DNA of 41,026 bases from a bacterium (lineage in GTDB: Bacteria; Bacteroidota; Bacteroidia; Chitinophagales; Saprospiraceae): contig JANSXW010000047.1 of NCBI GenBank assembly GCA_024742755.1, forward strand, positions 1 through 41,026. The letters run 5' to 3'. Below the pieces are notes generated by a model. That model worked only from the letters and a program-made list of their open reading frames with translations, ran no database searches and was not told where the DNA came from. This document shows positions 25,160-34,018 of the stretch, one piece after another. Positions within the stretch are counted from its first letter, which is position 1; each line of letters begins with the position of its first letter. A program made the translations under genes and the position numbers.

Positions 25160-28100
25160 TTAAAACGCGTACCGCAGCGTGAATTGAAACTGCCGCGGCG
25201 CACTTGCATTCCGGCGGATCAGCCTGCCGCTCGCTGCAGAGCCCGGCTGAATCTGATTCGATTGTGTGGCGTTGTTGCTGTAGCCGCTGAGGTTTTGGGC
25301 GTTGAAGACGTTGAAAACGTCCGCCCGCAGCTGCAATTCGCTGCCGCCGATCTCAAAATCGTACTGCAGGCCCACATCAAAAGTATTGGACCACGGCAGG
25401 CGGTCGCTGTTGCGGCCTTCGCCCGGGAAGCGGTCGCTGTTGCCCACATAGGCATCGCCGAAGGAGGCGCCATCGCCATTCAGGTCGGTGGTGGAAGCCG
25501 TGACATCGACCAGGATGGGGTCCCCGTTTTGGTCGAAGGCAGGGGTACCGTCCGGCCCGGTGAGCTGCTGCTGCACGGGATTGCCATTCTCATCCACCAC
25601 CATGTAGCTGACGGGCAGGGGCGTGCGGTTGATGGGCTGCCCGCTTTGGATCAGGCCAGCCACAGTCAGCGAGAGGTTTTCTACCGGATGGTAAGTGAAG
25701 ATGGTATTGATGATGTGGCGGCGGTCGTTGATGCTCGGGCCCCACTCGGCTTCAAAGTCATTGGCATCCATTGCCCGGAAGTTGATGTCTTCGGTGTTGT
25801 TCTCCAGGTAAGAAAGGGTGTAGTTGAGGCGGAAGCTGTAGTCGTCCTCCCCCCTGCCCTTCTGGAAGTTGAAGCTTGCCGCGTAGTAGCGCGACTCGCC
25901 GGCCGTTTCGCTCATCACCACATTGCGGGCCACGCCAGTCAGCGTTTCCCCGTTGATCACCGCGCTGTTGCCGTCTATGATCGGCAGCGGGCGGGAAGCA
26001 TCGGCTTCGGCTATGGTGCGCACCTGTGGGTTGTCAGGATCCACCTTGTAGGGAGCGGCGGCGTTCAGATTGCGCAGGCGCAGCAAATTGAAGGAGCGGT
26101 TGTGCACCAGGTCCACGAAGAACAGGCTGTTGCGGTTCATCTGCAGCTGATAACCCAATGCCATTTGGTGCGTGTAGGGGTTGTCGTAACCGTTGGGGTT
26201 GAGGATGCGGCGCTCGTTGCTGAAGACGCCCTCGCGCTGTTCCTGCAGGCTCTCCGCGGAGGGGCCTTGCAGGTAGCCTACGTTGGAGGCAAAGCCGCTG
26301 AGGTTGCCTTCGAAGGTGACGGCATTAACGTCTGTATCGGCAGGCAATATACCCTGGTCCACAAAGTACTGAATCTGCTTGCGGTAATCGGCGCTCGTGG
26401 TGTTTTGCTGCAGGGCATCGCTGTAGATGGCGTAGGGGATTTTTTCGTAAAAAATGCCGTAGCCCCCGCGCAGGCTGCTGCGCCGCCCGAGTTTGTAATT
26501 GAGGTTGAGGCGGGGCGCGATGTTGTTGTAGTCGCCTTCCTCAGCGCCACCGGCGGAAAGGTTATCGTAATCGTAGCGCAGGCCGAGGGTGGCCGTCAGG
26601 CGGGAAGTCGCCCGCCACTCGTCTTCCAGGTAGGCGGAGTAGATGGTCTGCCGCGCCCCGAAGGAAGCAGGCCGCAGCTCCACGGCATAGCCCAGCACTT
26701 CCACATCGCCCGGGATGTCATTGATATTCAGGGCACTGCCCCGGCCGAGCCCGCGCACCTGATCGAGTTGATCCTGGGTGAGGCGGACGGTGTAGTTGCC
26801 ATCCACATTGCCGCCGCCGAAGAGCTGATGGTCGGCAGAGATGACCGCCAGGCCTGCTTTCAGGGTGTGGTTGCCAGCGTAGTAGTTGAATTTCTGCTGG
26901 AACTGCACCGTATTTTCCGTTTCGTCGAAAATGAAGCCGGGGTGGCCAATTACGCCCACGGTGATGTCATTGGGATTAAAAATCGTCACCTGCGGGCCGG
27001 GGCCATTTAACGCCCGGCCGTAGTTCCAGCGGAAGCGGCTGTACTGTAGGTTGGTCTGTGCGCTGAAGTTGTTCCCGATGTAGTTGTTTTTCAAAGCCAC
27101 CAGCACCGAGTTGCGGTCCTGCACACTACCCGCAGAAGGGAACGTCACGCCGCCGTCGAGCCCGCCGCCCTGCCGTTCGATATTCACCAAACCGACATTC
27201 GCCCGCAGGCTGGAGGTGAAATTGGGGCTCCAGTTGTGGTCGAGCTTACCGGAAATGTAAGTAAAGTTATTTTCGCCGCGCACCGTTTCGTTTACGCCCA
27301 GGGCATCGGAGTTGAGAAGGTTGTCCTTCAGGTCAGTGGTGTGCTCTACGTTGAGGTAGTAGAAGGTCTGATCCTGCACAATCGCCCCACCGAAGCCTAC
27401 GCCTGCCTGATAGCGCTGAAAGCCATCCTTGACGGGGTTGCCGGAGAGGTCGCGCTGCGCAAAGTCCGACTGCCCGTCGATGGCCGGGCCGGGGCGGGTG
27501 ATGAAGAAAGCCTCCCCTCCAAACTCATTGCTGCCGCTGCGCGTGGTGATGTTGACGATGCCATTTGCCGTAAGGCCGTACTCTGCGCTGTAGTTGTTGG
27601 TCAGTACGGTGATATTTCGCGCGAAGCCCACCGGGATGGCAAACTTTTGGCCGCCCAGAAAGCGCTCGTTGTTGTCCATGCCATCGATGAGGTAGCTGGT
27701 GAAAAGCGGGTTAGCCCCATTAATTGCTACATTCGGCGCTTCCGGATAGAAGCCCGTAGCCTGAGAGACGTTGGGCAGGCGGAAGAGCACCCGGGTGATG
27801 TCCCGCCCTTCGATGGGCAGTGCTTCGATTTCCCGTTGTTTCAGTTCAAAGGAAACTTCCGCATCGGTGCTGTTGATTTGGGTGGTGGAAGCCGCAGAGA
27901 CCTCCACCGCATCGAGGGCAATCTGCCGGTTTTCAAAAAGTGCCAGCGTGATGGTTGGGTTTTGGTTGGAGCGAATGCTGAACAGGTCCGACTCCCCGGA
28001 AAGGAAAGCCTCCGTTTCGTCCGTAAACACCTTATAACCCGTGACTTCAGGCAAGCCTTTAAAGGTCGCTACGCCCTGATCATTGGTGGCAGCCGAGCGC

Positions 28101-28252
28101 TCCAGGCCGCGGCTTTCATTGAGCAGGCGGACTTCCATGCCCGCAACTGGCGCATCGGTCAGGTAATTGATGAGGTTGACGTTTAGGTCGGCCTGTGCCA
28201 GCAAACCAGCAGTCGTGATGAGGCTCAGCAGGAGCGTCAATTGGATTTTCAT
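25160..28252 (-). CDS. Oar-like TonB-dependent outer-membrane receptor
   Basis: A 1030-residue outer-membrane protein. The signal peptide (1-20) ends in GLLAQ. A CarboxypepD_reg-like domain follows (about 21-115, APVAGMEVRLLNESRG). The TonB plug covers about 120-250 (LPIEGRDITRVLFRLPNVSQ, FTSYLIDGMDNNERFLGG, YGLTANGIVNITTRSGSNEFGG). The beta-barrel reaches the terminal aromatic FQFTLRYAF. The long frame begins 18 codons upstream, but MKIQLTLLLSL at 28252 gives a proper signal peptide. It precedes the small ORF and ABC importer on the same strand, so it may be the outer-membrane gate for the same ligand. The ligand is unknown. Confidence 0.9.
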   Translation of the reverse strand: MKIQLTLLLSLITTAGLLAQADLNVNLINYLTDAPVAGMEVRLLNESRGLERSAATNDQGVATFKGLPEVTGYKVFTDETEAFLSGESDLFSIRSNQNPTITLALFENRQIALDAVEVSAASTTQINSTDAEVSFELKQREIEALPIEGRDITRVLFRLPNVSQATGFYPEAPNVAINGANPLFTSYLIDGMDNNERFLGGQKFAIPVGFARNITVLTNNYSAEYGLTANGIVNITTRSGSNEFGGEAFFITRPGPAIDGQSDFAQRDLSGNPVKDGFQRYQAGVGFGGAIVQDQTFYYLNVEHTTDLKDNLLNSDALGVNETVRGENNFTYISGKLDHNWSPNFTSSLRANVGLVNIERQGGGLDGGVTFPSAGSVQDRNSVLVALKNNYIGNNFSAQTNLQYSRFRWNYGRALNGPGPQVTIFNPNDITVGVIGHPGFIFDETENTVQFQQKFNYYAGNHTLKAGLAVISADHQLFGGGNVDGNYTVRLTQDQLDQVRGLGRGSALNINDIPGDVEVLGYAVELRPASFGARQTIYSAYLEDEWRATSRLTATLGLRYDYDNLSAGGAEEGDYNNIAPRLNLNYKLGRRSSLRGGYGIFYEKIPYAIYSDALQQNTTSADYRKQIQYFVDQGILPADTDVNAVTFEGNLSGFASNVGYLQGPSAESLQEQREGVFSNERRILNPNGYDNPYTHQMALGYQLQMNRNSLFFVDLVHNRSFNLLRLRNLNAAAPYKVDPDNPQVRTIAEADASRPLPIIDGNSAVINGETLTGVARNVVMSETAGESRYYAASFNFQKGRGEDDYSFRLNYTLSYLENNTEDINFRAMDANDFEAEWGPSINDRRHIINTIFTYHPVENLSLTVAGLIQSGQPINRTPLPVSYMVVDENGNPVQQQLTGPDGTPAFDQNGDPILVDVTASTTDLNGDGASFGDAYVGNSDRFPGEGRNSDRLPWSNTFDVGLQYDFEIGGSELQLRADVFNVFNAQNLSGYSNNATQSNQIQPGSAASGRLIRRNASAPRQFQFTLRYAF

Positions 28253-28254
28253 AA

Positions 28255-28286
28255 AAGTGAGTATTTGAAATAGTGAGATTTTGAAA
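28255..28286 (-). promoter_or_regulatory. Tandem 16-bp direct repeat before the TonB receptor
   Basis: Plus-strand 28255-28270 and 28271-28286 are adjacent 16-bp copies (13 of 16 identical, core AGTGAG..TTTGAAA). They end 2 nt before the receptor ATG on the minus strand. They could be a regulator or translational control site. The rest of 28287-28388 shows no clear -7 element. Confidence 0.45.
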
Positions 28287-28388
28287 AGATGTACGGAAAA
28301 GCCCACCGGATCAGATCATAACCGGCGACAGTTCTGCATCAGTTAGCGGGGCTACGCCCTCATTATCATTCCATTACAGGTAGAAATA

Positions 28389-29078
28389 CTACAGGCAAGG
28401 TGGGGAGGGAGGGGCACGCAGCCCAAGGGAGCGCAAGAAAACCAGGTGGAAGGGTCGCCAATGTGATTGAAAAACGGCACCGCGCCCCTGCCCTATCAAA
28501 CAGCTCAGCACCCGGCGCAGGGCAACGGGCAAGCGCCAAAGCTGCCGTCGTAAGGTTTCGGGGCGGTCCACATCGAAGGAAGTGCTCAGTACGGCGACCG
28601 CGTCATCGGCCAATGCCTCAAGGGCTTCATAAACCGTATCTGTTTGCCAGGGCAGATTTGCGAAAGCAGCACGGTCGAAAGCGGACCGCTGCAGCCCAAT
28701 CAGGTAGGCACCACCGTCCTGTGTCGGCCCCAGGACCAGACCATGTTGCTCCAGTTTACCTGCGGCCTGAAGCAGCATACCAGCATTGAGTTCCGGGCAA
28801 TCGTTGCCGATAGCGATGACCCGCTCGTACCCCAGCTCAAATACAGATTGATAAGCATTCGCCAGGCGTTCGCCGAAGTTGGCGCCTACCTGCTGATCGC
28901 CCTGAATAACAAAGAGCGGAAGCCCGGTACGCCGCGCCTGCTGAATGGCATAGCGGTTGAACCGGCGGAAAAGCGCAGCACTTGCCTTTTGGCTGCCTGC
29001 CAGTGGCTTGCATCGTGCTTCGTCCTGCTCGTTGCGGAGGAAAAGCAAAAGGGCTGTGCTTTGCAGTTGGGTGCTCAT
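28389..29078 (-). CDS. DUF2064 / TIGR04282-type transferase
   Basis: A 229-residue protein with a nucleotide-sugar-transferase (GT-A) fold of the DUF2064 family, called 'rSAM/selenodomain-associated transferase 1'. Signatures are VIAIGNDCPEL (D93) and LVLGPTQDGGAYLIGL (about residues 115-130), and DVDRPETL near 180. The N-terminal basic motif GKVKTRL usual in the family is replaced here (LLLFLRNEQDEARCKPLAG), so its activity may differ. It is upstream of the TonB-ABC-radical SAM genes on the same strand, with a 136-nt gap. Confidence 0.85.
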   Translation of the reverse strand: MSTQLQSTALLLFLRNEQDEARCKPLAGSQKASAALFRRFNRYAIQQARRTGLPLFVIQGDQQVGANFGERLANAYQSVFELGYERVIAIGNDCPELNAGMLLQAAGKLEQHGLVLGPTQDGGAYLIGLQRSAFDRAAFANLPWQTDTVYEALEALADDAVAVLSTSFDVDRPETLRRQLWRLPVALRRVLSCLIGQGRGAVFQSHWRPFHLVFLRSLGLRAPPSPPCL

Positions 29079-29138
29079 CGGGTGCTAAAGTAGGGAAAAA
29101 ATTGGTGGGGTGGGTGTCGGTGCGGGGACAGTAAGGGT

Positions 29139-29430
29139 TAGAAGCACGCTGACGCCGCTGATCTGCTCAACCGGGCCCGCCCCCAGCCCCGCTGGAGGGT
29201 CCTCCCGGAAATCAGTGCAAATCTGTGTAATCAGTCCAATCAGTGTTCCAACCTCCCCACGCACAGCAATCGTACACTGATGACGCTGATCTGACTGATG
29301 CTACTGATCTGCTTCGCTGGGCCCGCCCCGCAGGAGGACCCTCCCGGGAATCAGTGCAAATCTGCGCAATCAGTCCAATCAGTGTTCCAACTCCCACGCA
29401 CGGCAATAGTACACTGATGACGCTGATCTC
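29139..29430. repeat. Two and a half copies of a ~139-bp intergenic repeat (locus 1)
   Basis: Units recur with a 139-bp period (equivalent points 29210 and 29349). Shared text includes AATCAGTGCAAATCTG, AATCAGTCCAATCAGTGTTCC, CTGATCTGACTGATG and the GC-rich GGGCCCGCCCC...CCTCCCGG. The CTGAT-rich left arm and the ATCAG-rich right arm of each unit are roughly complementary, so each can fold into a long imperfect hairpin. The same family is found at 36.2-36.7 kb. The rest of the 29079-29512 spacer shows no gene. Confidence 0.85.
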
Positions 29431-29444
29431 CGACTACCCAACAC

Positions 29445-29474
29445 AAAAAAAGCAACGGATGCCAATCACCCGCT
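29445..29474 (-). terminator. Possible terminator of the beta-barrel gene
   Basis: On the minus strand, AGCGGG (29474-29469) pairs with a ...CCGTTGCT arm ending at 29451 (five or six bp including G-U) and is followed by seven T (29451-29445). The stem is weak. It lies about 40 nt after the stop at 29513. Confidence 0.35.
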
Positions 29475-29512
29475 GCCAACCAATTTTCACAAAGTAGTGT
29501 ATAAATACTTCT

Positions 29513-31990
29513 TTAGAAGTCGCCACCGCCGCCGCCATCATAGCCGCCGCCGTAATTGCCACGGCGCTTTTTCTGCTGATTGATGCGGTAGGAGAAAGTC
29601 AGACGGGCCTGACGGGCGCGCCACTGAAAATCGCCCTCGCTGTAGAAGCCAGTGCCTTCGTTGACGTAGCGCCAGCGGCGGGAGTTGAAGACGTCGCTAA
29701 CCGAGAACGTCAGCGTGCCCTTCTTTTCCAAAATGTCTTTGCTCAGGGTCAGGTCCATATGGTACATGGATTTATCGCGGCCCTGTGGGTCATTCCGTGG
29801 CGCACGGTAGTTGAAGCGGACCTGCGTATTGAGCTCGTCCCAAAGCGTGATCTGCGAGGTCAGCCGGCCGAAGGAGGTAATGGCGTCTGCCCCCAGATCT
29901 TCGCCTGACTCAGTAGTACCGGAAATGATCGACCGGAAGAAATTGACGTTGCCATCCAAATCCCACCATTTGGTAGGGGAAACGGAGAAGGTGACGTCCA
30001 CGCCATAGGCATCCTCAGTAGCCAGGTTTTCCGGCTGTGTGAAAGTGATGCCTTCTGAGTTGACCCGCTGAATGCGCTCGGTCTTGCCTGTGGTAAAGCG
30101 GTAGAAAACGCCCGCTGTCATAGAGGCATTATCCCAGTATTTCAGGTAGTTGATCTCGTAGGAGTCTGTAAATTCGGGGTCCAGGTTAGGATTACCGGTG
30201 AAGATGTTCCGCGCATCACTGAAGCTGAAGAACGGGTTCAGGCTCCAGAAGTTGGGCCGGTTGATGCGGCGGCTGTAGCTCACCTGCATGGAATTGCCGG
30301 ACTCGCCCAGGTCGTAGCCCAGGAACACACTGGGGAACAGGTTGAAGTATTCCCTTGGATTGATCTGTTCCGTAGCCACCAGTTCGGTAATCATTTCGGT
30401 GTATTCTGCTCTCAGGCCCGCCTGGAAGGAGAAGTCGCCGTATTTATTCCCGATGCTCGTGTAAGCCGCATAGACATCCTCGTCGAACAGGAAGTTGTTG
30501 GTGAACTCAGGCAGGTTTTCCCACCCGCTCAGGCCAAATTCATCAACCCGGAAATTGGTCTCAATATCGCGCAAACCAGCCCGCAGGCCCACCTCAAACT
30601 TGCCTTCTTCAGCAAAGGGGCGCACGTAATCGGCTTGCCAGATCAGCTGCCTTTGAAGCTCCAGGTTGCTGGAACGCTGTTGGAGTTCGCTGGCTCCCGT
30701 TTCTTCAAACTCTGGCGTAAAGTAAGCTTCCGCGATGGTGGACGTCTCCAGCTCCTCGCTGTCCTGATAGCGGATGTCCGTGGTGAACTGATGCCCCTTG
30801 CCTTTGAATTCCTTACGGTAAGTCATGACATATTCCAGGTCGGCTTCTTCCTCCCGCTCGTTATCGGTACGGGTGCTGATGCCGATGGGGTTGTCGAGGC
30901 TGTTGATAAAATCACGGTAGGTAATCTCCGAGATGTTGTCGCCATCTTCCACGCTGTAGGTGAAATTGGCGGTCAGGGTACTGGTTTCGCTAAAGCTGTA
31001 GTCCGTGCCCACGCGGATGTTATTGTCCCATCCACCACGGGTGCGCTCCCGGGTCAAATCCTGGATGAACGTTGTATCCGGACCGAATTCGTTGGTGTCA
31101 TAGACTTCCTGGTAGCGGCTGCCACTGCCGGGGCTCTGCCGGTAGGTCAGGCCATAGTTGGCAAAGAAATTCCACTTTTTGACGCGGTAGTTGGTATTGA
31201 TGGCCAGGCCCGCTTGTTCCGGGTAGCCCCCGGTGATGTCCACCGAGCCATTCCAGCCTTTCCGTTTTTCTTTTTTGAGAATAATATTGATGATACCCGC
31301 CATGCCCTCGGCTTCGTAACGGGCACTGGGATTGGTAATGACTTCCACGCGCTCGATCAGGTTGGCAGGGATATTGCGCAGGCCATCGGTATCCCCTACC
31401 CCGACCAGGCTTGAAGGCCGGCCATTGATCAGAATGCGCACGCCGCCACTGCCGCGCAGGCTGACGTTGCCTTCCACATCCACAGTAACAGAAGGGACGT
31501 TGTCCAGCACATCTGTAGCCGAACCGCCCAGATTGGCCAAATCTTTCCCCACATTAAACACGCGCTTGTCCAGCGACATCTGCATACGGCTCTTTTCTGC
31601 CCGCACCTCTACCTGCTCCAGGGTTGTCGCATCCGGCTGCATTGCAATTTTGCCCAAATCGGCGCTCATCCGGCCACGGGCAATCTCGAAAGGCTTCGTT
31701 TCCAGCCTTTGGTAAGAAATATAAGCCACTTCCAGGTAGTAGCGGCCCGTGTTCAGCTCTATGGAGAAGATGCCCTCCCCATCGGTGATGCCACCCGTCA
31801 CCAGATTGCTGTCCGGCAATGCATAAACCGATACGGTAGTGTATTCCAGTGGCGCGCCGGTAGAGGCATCTATGATTTGCCCTTTGACCAGCCCCTTCAT
31901 GTCATCGCCCGGGTCCGAAGCGGGTGCATTTGCGGCATGCAAAAAGGGAAGGCTGAGCAAAAATGTGAGTAAGGTCAGGTGAAACTTCAT
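29513..31990 (-). CDS. Outer-membrane beta-barrel protein (TonB-receptor related, OMP_b-brl_3 type)
   Basis: An 825-residue protein. The signal peptide (1-20) is followed by a CarboxypepD_reg/Ig-like domain (about 32-110; VKGQIIDASTGAPLEYTTVSVY). The plug-like domain (about 120-235) carries LDNVPSVTVDVEGNVSLRG and RVEVITNPSARYEAEGMAGIINIIL, and a barrel completes it. After the last strand (ARLTFSYRI) there is an unusual basic then Gly-rich tail, KKRRGNYGGGYDGGGGGDF. Members are often next to two-component genes. Here the sensor-regulator pair lies directly upstream and the promoter carries the same 11-bp repeats as the regulator's own promoter. The substrate is unknown. Confidence 0.88.
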   Translation of the reverse strand: MKFHLTLLTFLLSLPFLHAANAPASDPGDDMKGLVKGQIIDASTGAPLEYTTVSVYALPDSNLVTGGITDGEGIFSIELNTGRYYLEVAYISYQRLETKPFEIARGRMSADLGKIAMQPDATTLEQVEVRAEKSRMQMSLDKRVFNVGKDLANLGGSATDVLDNVPSVTVDVEGNVSLRGSGGVRILINGRPSSLVGVGDTDGLRNIPANLIERVEVITNPSARYEAEGMAGIINIILKKEKRKGWNGSVDITGGYPEQAGLAINTNYRVKKWNFFANYGLTYRQSPGSGSRYQEVYDTNEFGPDTTFIQDLTRERTRGGWDNNIRVGTDYSFSETSTLTANFTYSVEDGDNISEITYRDFINSLDNPIGISTRTDNEREEEADLEYVMTYRKEFKGKGHQFTTDIRYQDSEELETSTIAEAYFTPEFEETGASELQQRSSNLELQRQLIWQADYVRPFAEEGKFEVGLRAGLRDIETNFRVDEFGLSGWENLPEFTNNFLFDEDVYAAYTSIGNKYGDFSFQAGLRAEYTEMITELVATEQINPREYFNLFPSVFLGYDLGESGNSMQVSYSRRINRPNFWSLNPFFSFSDARNIFTGNPNLDPEFTDSYEINYLKYWDNASMTAGVFYRFTTGKTERIQRVNSEGITFTQPENLATEDAYGVDVTFSVSPTKWWDLDGNVNFFRSIISGTTESGEDLGADAITSFGRLTSQITLWDELNTQVRFNYRAPRNDPQGRDKSMYHMDLTLSKDILEKKGTLTFSVSDVFNSRRWRYVNEGTGFYSEGDFQWRARQARLTFSYRINQQKKRRGNYGGGYDGGGGGDF

Positions 31991-32009
31991 GCTTGAATTT
32001 TATTTACTA

Positions 32010-32066
32010 CAAAGGTAAGGGGCGATTCTATCGCTCACTTGTAGTAATGTTGAAGCAATTCTGAAG
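32010..32066 (-). promoter_or_regulatory. Promoter and four-unit 11-bp operator of the beta-barrel gene
   Basis: Reading the minus strand from 32066: CTTCAGAATTG, CTTCAACATTA, CTACAAGTGAG and CGATAGAATCG are four contiguous 11-bp units. Five nucleotides and the -7 element TACCTTTG (32017-32010) follow. The ATG is 19 nt further on. The geometry matches direct-repeat operators of OmpR/PhoB-type regulators. A perfect 9-bp inverted repeat (TTACTACAA 32004-32012 / TTGTAGTAA 32039-32047) overlaps it. Confidence 0.65.
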
Positions 32067-32067
32067 T

Positions 32068-33339
32068 TTAAACATTTGTCGGAAAAATCACACTTATTTC
32101 GTGCCAGCCATCCCGAAAATCGTAGTTAACAGACAGCCGGTTGGTATCGCAAATCTTCTTTACGATGGCCAGCCCCAGCCCCATCGACTTCTCCGATTGC
32201 TGGTTTTTGCGAAAGCGCTTGAAGAGGTCCCGCGTAGGAATGGCAGGGGGCGCACCGGTGTTGCGGATGAGCAGGCGCTCCTGATCCAGAAAAACCTCAA
32301 TGGCACCATCTTCCTGATTGTGGCGGATGGCATTGCGCACCAAATTGGAGACCAGCACGTCCGCCAGGGTGGGGTCCAGCGCCATTTTGATGTTAGGCGC
32401 GATTTCCCGCTTCACCGGCAGGCCACGCAGCATCGCCAGCTCCTCAAAATTATCGATACAGGCGTTTACAATGGCCGAAAAATCAATCTTATGCTGAGCC
32501 CGGAACTCATGGTTCTCAATTTTGGTGAGCAACAGGAGCGCACTGCCCAGTTTGGACAAGCGCCGGAGGGCGGTCTGCGCATCGTCGATCAGCCGGAGCT
32601 GTTCCTGGTCCAGCGGCTGCGTTTCCTGCAGGAGCTCCAGCTTGCCGCGGGCGATGGACAGGGGCGTTTGCATCTCGTGGGAAGCATTCTCAGAAAACTC
32701 CCGCACGGTGCGGAAATCCCGCCTTGCCCGCTCCGTCATAGCCGATACAAAGGCATTGAGCTGCCGGAACTCCCGGGTAGTGGTCTTAGGCAACTCCAGG
32801 GGTTCAGACTGCTTGATATTGAAACCCCGGATACTGCTCAGGATACGCTGAAAGGGAGTCAGCAGCCAGCGGGTCACCAGAAAACTGGCAATCAGCATGC
32901 CCACACCGAGAATGAGAAAGAGCCGCCAGATGATTTCCACCACCACATCGTAAATATCATCCGATTCAATGAAAACATCAGTGATCGTGATATGGAAAAA
33001 GCTGCCGTCTACTTCCTTCACGGCTTCCAGCTTCCGGTAGGGCTCGGTTGCTCCTTCGCGGTAGGGATGGGGGGCGATGGTATCTGTAAACCGGTAAAAC
33101 GTATCAATCTGCAGGTGGTCGCCCAGGTGTTCAATATTGGCTTTGCGGCGGCGCAGGATTTCCAGTGGGATGCCGTCCCGGATGTCATTGGCCATATCCT
33201 GCACCTCATCGTAGAGCGCGTAATCCGTCTCTTTGATCACCTCCGTTTCCACCACATGGTAGGTCACGTAGCCGCCGATGCCAAAGACCAGCACGGACAC
33301 CAGGAGGTAAAAGACCGTTGTTTTGGCGATCAGGTTCAT
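32068..33339 (-). CDS. Two-component sensor histidine kinase
   Basis: A 423-residue membrane kinase. An N-terminal membrane helix (about 8-30), a periplasmic sensor of about 100 residues (about 31-130) and a second helix (about 134-160) lead to a HAMP-like linker. The H-box is SENASHEMQTPLSIARG (about residues 215-231), the N-box LVSNLVRNAIRHN (about 331-343), and the G-box MGLGLAIVKKI (about 389-399). Its ATG overlaps the response-regulator stop (ATGA), so the two are co-expressed. The signal is unknown; position and promoter logic point to control of the downstream beta-barrel gene. Confidence 0.93.
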   Translation of the reverse strand: MNLIAKTTVFYLLVSVLVFGIGGYVTYHVVETEVIKETDYALYDEVQDMANDIRDGIPLEILRRRKANIEHLGDHLQIDTFYRFTDTIAPHPYREGATEPYRKLEAVKEVDGSFFHITITDVFIESDDIYDVVVEIIWRLFLILGVGMLIASFLVTRWLLTPFQRILSSIRGFNIKQSEPLELPKTTTREFRQLNAFVSAMTERARRDFRTVREFSENASHEMQTPLSIARGKLELLQETQPLDQEQLRLIDDAQTALRRLSKLGSALLLLTKIENHEFRAQHKIDFSAIVNACIDNFEELAMLRGLPVKREIAPNIKMALDPTLADVLVSNLVRNAIRHNQEDGAIEVFLDQERLLIRNTGAPPAIPTRDLFKRFRKNQQSEKSMGLGLAIVKKICDTNRLSVNYDFRDGWHEISVIFPTNV

Positions 33340-34013
33340 CGGTTGGTAAATTTATAGCCCAGCCCGTAGATGGTTTTGATGTGCTCCTCGCAGCCTCCGA
33401 TGGCGATCTTTTTGCGGAGATTCTTGATGTGCTGGTACACGAAATCGAAAGAATCGAGCAGGTCCACATCATCGCCCCAGAGGTGCTCGGCGATCACCTG
33501 CTTGGTCAGCACCCGGCTTTTATTGGTGATAAAAAACAGCAGCAGCTCGTACTCTTTGACGGTCAGGGTGATGGGCTGATCGGAGACCGTCACTTCCCGG
33601 GTATCGGTATCAATACGGATGCAGCCATGCTCCAGCACCTTATGCCCCTGCTGACGGCGGCGGCGGAAGATGGCATTGAGGCGGGCATTGAGCTCGGACA
33701 GGTGGAAAGGCTTGGTCAGGTAGTCGTCGGCTCCGAGTTCCAGCCCCTTGATCTTATCGTCCAGCGCATTTTTGGCGGAGATGATGAGCACGCCCGTTTC
33801 CGGGTTCATCCGCTTGAGCAGGCGCAGCAGGTTGAGGCCGCTCCCATCGGGCAGCATCAGGTCGAGCAGCACAATATCGTAGGTGAACGACAGGAGACGG
33901 TCCTGGGCTTCCGCAAAGTTGCGCGCCGCCTCACAGACCACATCGCCCCGGCTGAGGTACGCCTGAATATTGTCTACCAATTCCTGCTGGTCTTCTACAA
34001 TGAGCAATTTCAT
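33336..34013 (-). CDS. OmpR-family response regulator
   Basis: A 225-residue DNA-binding regulator. Receiver domain 1-115 has acidic E7/D8, phospho-acceptor D51 (VLLDLMLPDGSG) and K101 (YLTKPF). A winged-helix OmpR/PhoB-type domain (about 130-222) includes LTVKEYELLLFF, SRVLTKQVIAEHLWG and the wing IKTIYGLGYKF. It overlaps the kinase gene. Promoter repeats of 11 bp upstream of its own gene suggest autoregulation. Confidence 0.95.
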   Translation of the reverse strand: MKLLIVEDQQELVDNIQAYLSRGDVVCEAARNFAEAQDRLLSFTYDIVLLDLMLPDGSGLNLLRLLKRMNPETGVLIISAKNALDDKIKGLELGADDYLTKPFHLSELNARLNAIFRRRRQQGHKVLEHGCIRIDTDTREVTVSDQPITLTVKEYELLLFFITNKSRVLTKQVIAEHLWGDDVDLLDSFDFVYQHIKNLRKKIAIGGCEEHIKTIYGLGYKFTNR

Positions 34014-34018
34014 AACAA

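Noticed and set aside
25184..27010. 608-codon open frame on the plus strand opposite the TonB receptor
   Set aside because: It mirrors the codon pattern of the receptor gene, has low-complexity His/Val-rich translation and no recognisable motif; the receptor is certain.
29212..29497. Short open frames in the 139-bp repeats (also 36157-36465 and 36578-36769)
   Set aside because: They read repeat units in several frames and strands and share only repeat-derived peptides; no start context.
32101..33357. 418-codon plus-strand frame opposite the histidine kinase
   Set aside because: Antisense shadow of a kinase with all conserved boxes.
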